Positions 57,230-64,000 of a stretch of DNA of 64,000 bases are shown here, piece after piece. The DNA comes from Anaerostipes hadrus ATCC 29173 = JCM 17467. Lineage in GTDB: Bacteria > Bacillota > Clostridia > Lachnospirales > Lachnospiraceae. A program made the translations under genes and the position numbers. Location of the stretch: NCBI RefSeq assembly GCF_030296915.1, contig NZ_AP028031.1, positions 387,001 to 451,000 of the forward strand. The letters are read 5' to 3'. Under the pieces are notes generated by a model. The model worked only from the letters and a program-made list of their open reading frames with translations, did no database searches and was not told the origin of the DNA. The stretch's first letter is position 1, and each line of letters begins with the position of its first letter.

Positions 57230-57461
57230 GATAATTGTATGTTTAGGTGGGGTATTAGTATTTTCGATGGGACTTAATTTCTCTGTTCAAACAATTTATG
57301 CACAAGAAAATGTAGCAATTGTAGATGAAGGGCAAAATGGAGATATCGAGGAATATAAAAATGTTTATGTTTGGAAATATAAAGTAGTAAATGGAAATTT
57401 ATATAAAAGAAAATATAATATAGTAACTGGAAAATGGGTAGGAAAATGGATACCAGTATAA
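57213..57461 (+). CDS. Small secreted peptide of the bacteriocin locus
   Basis: The 82-residue product has a signal peptide (lysine-rich start, hydrophobic IIVCLGGVLVFSMGLNF, likely cut after YAQ or nearby). The mature part ends in a basic, aromatic stretch (VWKYKVVNGNLYKRKYNIV, then WVGKWIPV) without cysteines. It overlaps the M56 gene by 17 bases, and CAAGGAGG precedes the start. No family is recognised. It could be a second bacteriocin, a pheromone or the signal sensed by the M56 protein. Confidence 0.6.
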   Translation: MKRLNKIIVCLGGVLVFSMGLNFSVQTIYAQENVAIVDEGQNGDIEEYKNVYVWKYKVVNGNLYKRKYNIVTGKWVGKWIPV

Positions 57462-57500
57462 AATGATATAGTATTTTTTTAACAACATATTATAAAAATA

Positions 57501-57550
57501 TTGACAATATATACATAATGCAGTAGTATATAAGTACATTCTGGAATGTA
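57501..57550 (+). promoter_or_regulatory. Bacteriocin promoter with BlaI-type operator
   Basis: TTGACA and TAGTAT are separated by 17 bases (57501-57529). The palindrome TACATT-CTGG-AATGTA (57535-57550) covers the expected start of transcription. TACA...TGTA is the BlaI/MecI half-site pattern, and a BlaI-like gene is in the same locus. Confidence 0.65.
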
Positions 57551-57574
57551 AAAATATTATATAAGGAGAGCATT

Positions 57575-58021
57575 ATGACAAAAAAATTAGCATTAATAGC
57601 ATTTTGTTTCTGCGCATGTTTCGGACTAGTTGGTATAACATATGCAGATACATATGCAAGTACAACAAAAGAGAACACAGCTGAACAAGAGCAGGAAATT
57701 AATTTAGACCAGTATTTAAATAATGGTGATAAATCATTACATGATGTGATTTATGGTGTGTCAGGTGATACAGCATCAAATAAATTATTAAAAGGTCGTC
57801 CAAGTAAACCTAACGCTAATAGAGGCTATTTTTGGGTAACTTGGGAAGGTGAAAAATTTGCTGCACATTTTGATAATGATTATTATACACATAGAGTGGT
57901 AGTGAAAAATTCAAATTCTTCTAAATGGTATGCTAGTGCATGGGTCCCAAAAGGAACACGAGCTACAAGAAGAATTTTTCAGACATTAACTGGAAATAAG
58001 GCTAAATGGGCAACTAAATAA
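57575..58021 (+). CDS. Lactococcin 972-like bacteriocin precursor
   Basis: The 148-residue product has a signal peptide (MTKKLALIAFCFCACFGLVG, cut near TYA-D). After an acidic linker it has a basic, aromatic C-terminal domain THRVVVKNSNSSKWYASAWV and ATRRIFQTLTGNKAKWATK. This follows the lactococcin 972 pattern (HSATVVNN...AGVWAKA in lactococcin 972), an unmodified Sec-exported bacteriocin that binds lipid II at the septum in sensitive cells. The following DUF1430-type protein and ABC ATPase are the usual companions. Similarity in the first half is weak, so the family assignment rests on the C-terminus and context. AAGGAGAG precedes the start. Confidence 0.72.
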   Translation: MTKKLALIAFCFCACFGLVGITYADTYASTTKENTAEQEQEINLDQYLNNGDKSLHDVIYGVSGDTASNKLLKGRPSKPNANRGYFWVTWEGEKFAAHFDNDYYTHRVVVKNSNSSKWYASAWVPKGTRATRRIFQTLTGNKAKWATK

Positions 58022-58032
58022 TAGAAATATAA

Positions 58033-58080
58033 AATAATTACTGCAGCCTATATACAAAAAGGTTACAGTAATTATTTTTT
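58033..58080 (+). terminator. Partial terminator between bacteriocin and immunity genes
   Basis: AATAATTACTG pairs with CAGTAATTATT and ends in a T-run that abuts the next ribosome site. It would let the bacteriocin be made in excess over the membrane proteins. Confidence 0.7.
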
Positions 58081-58096
58081 AGGAGAAAACTGTGAA

Positions 58097-60217
58097 ATGA
58101 AAAGCAAAAAGATTGTTTGCATCTTATATAGCATTGTATTGATAGGCATGAATGTTTTTGGGTTTGCAATTTTCAGTGATTATCGCATGACAGATAAGAT
58201 TTTCCATAAGAGAGTGGTAGAAGTTCAAGCCAGACAACAAGAACTTGTGAATGTATCAGAAGTTCATAAAGAACTTTTAAAGTTTGCAAATCAATATCAT
58301 GTAACAATTATGAAATATGAATTTCTTAATGAAAAAGAATTATCTATTTATACGACAAATCAACAAGAAGTTTTAAATATGAAGTTTCCGTATACCACAT
58401 GGAAAATAAATGTGTATCCATTTAAAGATTTGAAGAATGTAGGATATGGAAACACATTTTTTATAGATCATACGACGAGAGCAATAGAGCAGAAATTAGA
58501 ACAGGGATTATCCCAATATGGTATTGTAAAAATATATACCAATCAACAAAAATGGCAATCAATAAATAATCTTTCAGTGTTGTATTTGTTAGGATTTAGT
58601 GTTTTATTTTTATTGCTAGGATTTAGTGTCTATTATATATATTCGAGAAAGAAAATAGCTTTAATGAAATATTGGGGATATTCGAAAGCATCAATTATAT
58701 GGAAGATAAATAAAGATATCATAAGATTTTGGATATTCAATGAAATGATATGGTTAATGATATGGATTGGAGTTGGATGGAAGTTTGAAGGAATACAAAA
58801 AATAATAGAATATATGTCTACATGTATTTTGGTAAATTTATTGATAAGCATTATAATTTTTCTGTTGGCAATTATAATAAATTGTATGATATTATCTCTT
58901 GAAAAGTATATATCAGAAGGGGAAAAAACGGGCTTTTTTAATCAAATCAAAAAAATATCTTATATAGTGTTGACTAGCGTATTTATAGTTGTATTGTTAA
59001 CTTTAAGTAATGCAACAAATGATGCACAACGATTGAAAGATAAACAACATACTTTGAGTTATTGGAATAAGACAAAAAATATTTATACAATTAATTTTCA
59101 AGGATATGATTCTTCAGTGGTAGAAGATTCTTTGGAAGCAAGAAATATTAATGATGAGTTAGAAAAATTTTATCAAAAATCAAAAGATAAACTCAAAATA
59201 TTTATTATAAACTCAGATAATTATGAAAAGGAATCGGATGGAAGAGGAAATCAGAGGTACGAATTTGAGTATGCTGGAGATAAAGAAGAGCAAATTTATT
59301 CACCAGCAGGAAGAAGTATTCAAATAGATGAAAATTATTTAAAGCGAAATCCAATACAAACATGTAATGGAAAAGCCATTTCAAAATTGATTGATTACAA
59401 TCAAAATACTCTTAATATCTTAGTGCCAGAACAGTATAAGAAATATGAAAAAAAAATCATAAAAAATTATAAAGAAAATTTCTATTTTCAAAAGGTTACA
59501 ATAGATAATTATTTTAGAAAAAATATGAATAAACCAAAAAATATGCTGAAAAAAGATAAACTATCTATTAATATCATATATGTGAAATCGAATCAATCTT
59601 ATTTTACGTATGATTCAGATACAGGAAATGACAAAAATCAGATTATAGATCCAATAGCAGTCATTTATACAGGCGGAGTGGATTCATCTTGTATTGCATC
59701 TATGTATGCAGGAGATACAGTTTCAGGTAGCATTTATTTTGAGGATAATTCTAAAAAACAAGGTCGGGCATATCGAAAAGTAGAAGCATTAGAACAAGAG
59801 TTAGGTATTTATCAATTTAACTCGGTAACAAATATTTATGGACAGGCAGCCAGCAATCTTGTGATTATTCGACAGAAAGTAATGTGGCAGAGTGCAATTT
59901 TATTAGCAGTTATACTTTGCTCCATAGTATTTATAACAATAGCAGTTAGTGGATATTATTTTTCAAAACAACAAAGATTATTATTAGAAGCTTTATGGGG
60001 ATATGGCTATATGTCGTCAATAAAAGAAATCATTCTAGTTTTTATAGGCATTAATTTGTGCACAACTGCAGTAGTATATATTATAAAACATAATGTAGTA
60101 GTATGGTATTTTATGATTATAGCATGTATCATAGAAATTATTGTTACAAAGTTAGAGTATGATTATTTAAGTAAGAAAAATTTACATGAAAAAATAATAA
60201 ATGGAGAGCAATGGTGA
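58097..60217 (+). CDS. Bacteriocin-associated integral membrane protein (DUF1430 type)
   Basis: The 706-residue protein has one N-terminal helix, a 150-residue outer domain, three to four helices at about 160-305, a second large outer domain (320-590) and three C-terminal helices, the FtsX/MacB-like double-module layout. This matches the bacteriocin-associated membrane protein found beside lactococcin-972-type genes, thought to give immunity or to export with the following ATPase. It overlaps that gene by seven bases. Confidence 0.78.
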   Translation: MKSKKIVCILYSIVLIGMNVFGFAIFSDYRMTDKIFHKRVVEVQARQQELVNVSEVHKELLKFANQYHVTIMKYEFLNEKELSIYTTNQQEVLNMKFPYTTWKINVYPFKDLKNVGYGNTFFIDHTTRAIEQKLEQGLSQYGIVKIYTNQQKWQSINNLSVLYLLGFSVLFLLLGFSVYYIYSRKKIALMKYWGYSKASIIWKINKDIIRFWIFNEMIWLMIWIGVGWKFEGIQKIIEYMSTCILVNLLISIIIFLLAIIINCMILSLEKYISEGEKTGFFNQIKKISYIVLTSVFIVVLLTLSNATNDAQRLKDKQHTLSYWNKTKNIYTINFQGYDSSVVEDSLEARNINDELEKFYQKSKDKLKIFIINSDNYEKESDGRGNQRYEFEYAGDKEEQIYSPAGRSIQIDENYLKRNPIQTCNGKAISKLIDYNQNTLNILVPEQYKKYEKKIIKNYKENFYFQKVTIDNYFRKNMNKPKNMLKKDKLSINIIYVKSNQSYFTYDSDTGNDKNQIIDPIAVIYTGGVDSSCIASMYAGDTVSGSIYFEDNSKKQGRAYRKVEALEQELGIYQFNSVTNIYGQAASNLVIIRQKVMWQSAILLAVILCSIVFITIAVSGYYFSKQQRLLLEALWGYGYMSSIKEIILVFIGINLCTTAVVYIIKHNVVVWYFMIIACIIEIIVTKLEYDYLSKKNLHEKIINGEQW

Positions 60218-60858
60218 TGATTGAATTAAAAGATATTTGTAAATCATTTGGTGATCATGTAGTTTTGAAAAATTTTTCGTTAAAAATCAATAAAAATGAA
60301 TTTATTGCAATTATTGGTGAGAGCGGGGCAGGAAAAACTACTATTTTAAATATGATTTCTATGATTGATAAACCAGATAGTGGGAGTATTTCAATCAATG
60401 GGGAAAATAGCTTTTCTAAGAAAGATATTCAAAATTTAAGAAGATATGTATTTGGGTATATTTTTCAAAATTATGCCTTGATAGAAAATGATACAGTAAA
60501 AGAAAATCTGTTGTTATCAAAAAAGTATCGAAAGAATTTTAAAGAAAAAGAGTTAGAAGAATCTTTAGAGAAAGTTGGGATATCCAAAGAATATCTGGGA
60601 CATAAGGTTTGCGAATTAAGTGGTGGAGAACAACAAAGAATAGCAATTGCAAGAACGATGTTAAAACCATGTGAGATTATACTTGCAGATGAACCAACTG
60701 GAAATCTTGATACAAGCAATAAGGAAAAAATTATTCATTTATTTAAAGAATTAAAAAAAGAAGGAAAAACAATAGTATGCGTTACACATGATGAAGAAAT
60801 GGCAAAAAGTGCAGATCGAATCATTGATTTAAAAAAAGAAAGAGGTAGAGAAAAATGA
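60211..60858 (+). CDS. ABC transporter ATPase, MacB/LolD type
   Basis: The 215-residue ATPase has Walker A GESGAGKTT, Q-loop FQNYALIENDT, signature LSGGEQQRIAIA, Walker B ILADEPTGNLD and the switch His in VTHDEE. It powers the DUF1430-type membrane protein encoded upstream. Together they are the expected immunity/export pair of the bacteriocin locus. Confidence 0.9.
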   Translation: MVMIELKDICKSFGDHVVLKNFSLKINKNEFIAIIGESGAGKTTILNMISMIDKPDSGSISINGENSFSKKDIQNLRRYVFGYIFQNYALIENDTVKENLLLSKKYRKNFKEKELEESLEKVGISKEYLGHKVCELSGGEQQRIAIARTMLKPCEIILADEPTGNLDTSNKEKIIHLFKELKKEGKTIVCVTHDEEMAKSADRIIDLKKERGREK

Positions 60859-61046
60859 AAGGTATTTTATTGGCAGCAATGAATGTAGTATTGATCTTAT
60901 TTACAGTGTTAGTACATAAGATAATTTTCAGAATACTGGGATTAGGATATGACAGTTTGGTGGTATATTGGGGATTATTTGTACTTATATTTTTTATATT
61001 AGATGTAATTTTGAATTTTTTCTTTTTAAAAGATAAATCAAGATAA
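60855..61046 (+). CDS. Small two-helix membrane protein
   Basis: The 63-residue product is almost all hydrophobic, with helices at about 3-25 and 36-58. Its ATG overlaps the ATPase stop codon (ATGA), so it belongs to the same operon. No family is recognised; a small immunity peptide is a possible role. A terminator follows. Confidence 0.6.
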   Translation: MKGILLAAMNVVLILFTVLVHKIIFRILGLGYDSLVVYWGLFVLIFFILDVILNFFFLKDKSR

Positions 61047-61074
61047 AAGCAAGAATATATTTGAATATGTAAAG

Positions 61075-61118
61075 AAATCCTGTCTACATTGAGAAATCAG
61101 TGTCAGGCAGGATTTTTT
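61075..61118 (+). terminator. Terminator of the bacteriocin operon
   Basis: AAATCCTGTCT pairs with GGCAGGATTT, followed by TTTTG. Confidence 0.75.
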
Positions 61119-61203
61119 GTTAAATTAAAACCATCAATCTTTTCAGATTATGTAATTTTTTCTAAATTCATTGTCTCTAAAAAGATGAAAGGAGATCAAA
61201 AGA

Positions 61204-61374
61204 ATGTCGACAGAACAAATTTTAGAAAGGCTTATGCGAGAATACGGAGATTCTGTTTTTCGTATGTGCTTTCTTTACTTAAAGGATTATCATTTGGCAG
61301 AAGATGCCACACAGGGAACATTTATGAAAGCTATGAAAAAATTAAAAGATTATTTTGAGTTGCATATAAAATAA
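61204..61374 (+). pseudogene. Truncated ECF sigma factor
   Basis: The 56-residue frame (MSTEQILERLMREYGDSVF, RMCFLYLKDYHLAEDATQ, TFMKAMKKLKDYF) is region 2 of an ECF sigma factor with a good AAAGGAG site. It stops right after the -10-binding helix and no region 4 is present, so it is a fragment. Confidence 0.75.
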
Positions 61375-61429
61375 TCAGATAGTAAAATATGAACAAAAGG
61401 TAAGATAAATGCGGAAAGGAGGGAACCTC

Positions 61430-63103
61430 ATGCAAAAGAAACTTCCAATCGGAATTGAAAACTTTGAAGATATGATAAAAGAAAACTATTACTATGTAGA
61501 TAAAACAGGCCTGCTCAAACAATTGCTAAATGAACACGGCCTAGTCAATCTATTCACAAGACCAAGAAGATTCGGAAAATCCTTAAATATGAGTATGTTA
61601 AAATATTTCTTTGAAATAGGAAATGATCAGGCAATTTTTGAAGGCCTTGAAATTTCAAAGGACAAAGAATTATGCGATCAATATCAGGGAAAATTTCCAG
61701 TAATCTCAGTTTCATTAAAAGGAGCGAAAGCAGGAAATTATGAAGATGCAAAAGCTATGATGAAATATATCATGGCAGCAGAATCCAGACGATTATACGA
61801 TCGAATGTCAGGAGATAAGTTAAGCGAAAAACAAAAAGAACAGATGAAATCATTAATGTCAGATAACATGAAAGATACAGAGTTAATGACAGCACTGTGG
61901 ATTTTATCTTCTATTTTAAAAGAATATTATGGGGAAAAAGTTATCATATTGATCGACGAATATGATGTCCCATTAGACAAGGCGTTCGAGAATAACTACT
62001 ATAATGAAATGATCATCTTACTTCGAAACATGTTAAAACAATCATTAAAAACAAATGATAATCTATACATGGCCGTATTAACAGGCTGCTTAAGAATTGC
62101 CAGAGAAAGCATCTTTACAGGACTAAATAACTTCAATATCTTTTCTATCACAGACCAATATTTTGATGAGTACTTTGGATTTACAGACAAAGAAGTAAAA
62201 GAAATATTACAATATTACAAAGTACCAGAAGCTTTCGAACAAACAAAGAAATGGTATGACGGCTATCGCTTTGGAAACACAGATATCTACTGCCCATGGG
62301 ATGTAATCAATCACTGCCGAGCATTAAAAGTAGAACCAGATGCGACACCACAGCCATACTGGATCAATACAAGTGGAAATTATATCGTAAAACGCTTTAT
62401 AGAGAAAGCAAACCAACAGACAAGAAGAGAAATTGAACAATTAATTGAAGGAAAAGCAATCCAGAAAGAAATCAGGTTAGAACTAACATACAACGAACTA
62501 GACAGCACGATCGAGAATCTCTGGAGTGTACTCTTCGCAACAGGCTACCTCACCCAACAGGGAAAACCACAAGGAAGAACTTACTCTCTGATAATCCCAA
62601 ACGAATCCATCCGACAGATCTTTATCGAACAGATTCAGGAATGGTTCAAAGAAACCACAAGAAAAGACGAAAACCGCTTAAAAGATTTCTGCAAAGCATT
62701 TGAAGAAGGAAACGCAGAAGCAATCGAAGAACAATTTAATAACTACCTAATGAAAACCATCAGCATCCGAGACACCTTCACAACCAAAAAAGAAAACTTC
62801 TACCATGGAGTCCTCCTAGGCTTACTAAGCTACGACCCAGACTGGTACATTACCTCAAACCAAGAAAGCGGAGACGGATACAGCGACATCATGATCGAAG
62901 CAGAACAAGCCAGAATCGGAATCATTATAGAAGTAAAATATGCAGAAAACATCAAAACACTAGATAAAGCATGCCAAAAAGCACTAAAACAGATCAAAGA
63001 AAAGAATTACGATCAGAAACTAGAAGAAGAAGGCTACGAAACAATATTAAACTACGGAATCGCCTGCTATAAAAAACGATGTAAAGTTTTGGTAGACAAA
63101 TAA
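61430..63103 (+). CDS. AAA-ATPase-like protein with C-terminal PD-(D/E)XK nuclease-like domain (DUF1703 type)
   Basis: The 557-residue protein has KLPIGIENFEDMIKENYYYV at the start, Walker A-like TRPRRFGKSLNMSM at about residue 43, Walker B VIILIDEYDVPLDKA near 170 and a C-terminal GYSDIMIEA...GIIIEVKYAE, which is the D...ExK metal site of the PD-(D/E)XK fold. The family is present in many copies in gut Firmicutes and Bacteroidetes; its role is unclear, and mobility or defence has been proposed. A dead fragment of the same family is at 40718. The codon mix in the second half is more C-rich than its neighbours. AAAGGAGGG precedes the start. Confidence 0.85.
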   Translation: MQKKLPIGIENFEDMIKENYYYVDKTGLLKQLLNEHGLVNLFTRPRRFGKSLNMSMLKYFFEIGNDQAIFEGLEISKDKELCDQYQGKFPVISVSLKGAKAGNYEDAKAMMKYIMAAESRRLYDRMSGDKLSEKQKEQMKSLMSDNMKDTELMTALWILSSILKEYYGEKVIILIDEYDVPLDKAFENNYYNEMIILLRNMLKQSLKTNDNLYMAVLTGCLRIARESIFTGLNNFNIFSITDQYFDEYFGFTDKEVKEILQYYKVPEAFEQTKKWYDGYRFGNTDIYCPWDVINHCRALKVEPDATPQPYWINTSGNYIVKRFIEKANQQTRREIEQLIEGKAIQKEIRLELTYNELDSTIENLWSVLFATGYLTQQGKPQGRTYSLIIPNESIRQIFIEQIQEWFKETTRKDENRLKDFCKAFEEGNAEAIEEQFNNYLMKTISIRDTFTTKKENFYHGVLLGLLSYDPDWYITSNQESGDGYSDIMIEAEQARIGIIIEVKYAENIKTLDKACQKALKQIKEKNYDQKLEEEGYETILNYGIACYKKRCKVLVDK

Positions 63104-63199
63104 TATAAAATAGAACCATTATCATTTTTAGAAAAAATTGTAAGTAAAATTTACATGATAATAAATATAGAATATATAGTTATTACCAATAACCTTCAG

Positions 63200-63403
63200 C
63201 GTATATAAGAGATATAAAATAAATAAAAGGTAGCTAAACGATAGAATTTCATAGGATTTTTTACAAAATCGCAGCAAACTTGGTGCGATGTCTGAGCGAA
63301 GCGAGTTTCGCAAGGAAAGTTTGCGAACAAGCGTTTTGTAAAAAATCCGTCAATGAAATTCGTGTTTAGCCACCTTTTATTTATTTTATATCTCTTATAT
63401 ACG
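63200..63403. repeat. Giant nested hairpin repeat, copy 2
   Basis: The inner arms (GAATTTCATAGGATTTTTTA on the left and its fuller complement containing AATCCGTCAATGAAATTC on the right) match the repeat at 46590-46794. The left arm lacks three bases. The core stem is GCAAACT/AGTTTGC, where copy 1 has GCCAACAC/GTGTTGGC. The outer arms (CGTATATAAGAGATATAAAA... and its complement) are unrelated to those of copy 1. It fills the gap between the AAA gene and the CYTH gene. Confidence 0.85.
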
Positions 63404-63423
63404 TCAAAGATTATGACAAACAA

Positions 63424-63867
63424 TTATTTATTCGCCAAATTATTATTCTGATACCGAGAATCAAACGTAACCTCATCATCAAACCACTCAGGTCCTTCAT
63501 ATTCCACAGCAACTTCCTCGCTAGGAAATTCCACCTCGGCCATCACAAGCCCTTCATATTCTCCATGAAAGACATCCAGTTCGATCACAAATCCATGTTC
63601 ATCCGGAATCTTATAACGAGTCTTAGAAATTAAAATCCCATCCACCTTCGGAAGCAGATGTTCATAAGCTGCCTTATCAAGCGGAAATTCATGTTCGGTT
63701 CTAGCCATCAATCCCTTACTCTTAAAAGTCAAGAAATACTGCTTATTCATCCTGCGGATACGAATGACAGGCTCCATGCAAAGATAGCCCTGTTCGATCT
63801 CAGAGTGTGGATAAGAATCCAGATTATCAGGTAAGTTGTGGACGATAAATTTTCTTTCGATTTCCAT
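63424..63867 (-). CDS. CYTH-domain protein (triphosphatase/adenylate-cyclase-like)
   Basis: The 147-residue protein starts MEIERKFIV, the hallmark ExExK motif of the CYTH superfamily, and continues with the charged strands EQGYLC, VIRIRRM, FLTFKSKG and ELDVFHGEYEGLVMAEVEF that form the triphosphate tunnel. Members hydrolyse inorganic triphosphate or nucleoside triphosphates. The ATG at 63867 is preferred because AAGGAGG is 8 bases away; the first ATG is too close. It diverges from the next gene. Confidence 0.88.
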   Translation of the reverse strand: MEIERKFIVHNLPDNLDSYPHSEIEQGYLCMEPVIRIRRMNKQYFLTFKSKGLMARTEHEFPLDKAAYEHLLPKVDGILISKTRYKIPDEHGFVIELDVFHGEYEGLVMAEVEFPSEEVAVEYEGPEWFDDEVTFDSRYQNNNLANK

Positions 63868-63993
63868 GGGCATTTCCTCCTTGAAGTGCAGATCCTAAGC
63901 CTTTTTAAGGCCGCATACTTTTTCTTTATTATACCCATCGTCTATGATATAATCAACAAAGATTCGAGAAAAAGATAAAGGAGATGAATATAA

Positions 63994-64000
63994 ATGCGTT
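63994..64000 (+). CDS. Start of a further gene (partial)
   Basis: AAAGGAGATG is followed 7 bases later by ATGCGTT at the end of the window, with a TATAAT about 40 bases upstream. Only two codons are visible, so nothing can be said about the product. Confidence 0.45.

Overview
The window looks like chromosomal DNA of a low-GC, spore-forming anaerobic Firmicute of the Lachnospiraceae type. Clues are A-rich codon usage, strong AGGAGG ribosome sites, a CwlD-like cortex amidase, MecA, 2x[4Fe-4S] ferredoxin, butyryl-CoA-dehydrogenase-like enzymes and many PTS genes. An Anaerostipes-like butyrate producer would fit, but 16S or whole-genome data would be needed to prove it. No rRNA, tRNA or CRISPR array was seen.

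Layout. 1-2750: end of a RecD2-like helicase, a MerR-type regulator, a ribokinase-family kinase, a small ferredoxin and a DUF1858 protein. 2750-3170: a hairpin-rich gap with a decayed IS200-type element. 3171-15563: a large sugar or polyol utilisation island. It holds a PRD/BglG-type activator, an ascorbate/galactitol-type PTS (IIA, IIB, IIC), a mannose-type PTS (IIC, IID, IIA, and a distant IIB), four zinc polyol dehydrogenases (one broken), an AlsE-like allulose-6-P 3-epimerase and an HxlB-like 3-hexulose-6-P isomerase. These could import a hexitol or ketohexose as its phosphate and convert it to fructose-6-P. 15.7-20.5 kb: housekeeping genes mecA, cwlD and ywlC (threonylcarbamoyl-AMP synthase), then a YwlE-RpiB fusion whose phosphatase half lacks its catalytic cysteine.

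20.9-27.1 kb: a complete F-type ATP synthase operon (atpBEFHAGDC) whose c subunit looks proton-specific. A second complete operon at 48.4-55.5 kb (atpZ-like, atpI, BEFHAGDC) has a c subunit with the Na+-binding ligand set. 27.3-39.6 kb: a reductive pyrimidine catabolism region. A minus-strand operon encodes PreT/PreA dihydropyrimidine dehydrogenase, dihydropyrimidinase, an N-carbamoyl-beta-alanine amidohydrolase, a split ThrE-type transporter and a DUF1097 membrane protein. On either side lie beta-alanyl-CoA:ammonia lyase and two divergent paralogues, a family III CoA-transferase and an acyl-CoA dehydrogenase. Together they outline uracil -> dihydrouracil -> N-carbamoyl-beta-alanine -> beta-alanine -> beta-alanyl-CoA -> acryloyl-CoA -> propionyl-CoA. 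MerR and IclR regulators sit inside or beside it.

40.9-48.1 kb: a Gfo/Idh/MocA oxidoreductase, an ECF sigma factor operon with an ABC exporter, and a PucR-type regulator. 55.7-61.0 kb: a lactococcin-972-like bacteriocin locus with a DUF1430-type membrane protein and ABC ATPase (probable immunity/export), a second small secreted peptide and a BlaI/MecR1-like regulator pair; a palindrome at the bacteriocin promoter is a plausible BlaI-type operator. 61.2-64 kb: a truncated ECF sigma gene, an AAA-ATPase-like/PD-(D/E)XK protein, a CYTH-domain protein and the start of one more gene. Two giant hairpin repeats (46.6-46.8 and 63.2-63.4 kb) share inner arms but have different, locus-specific outer arms.
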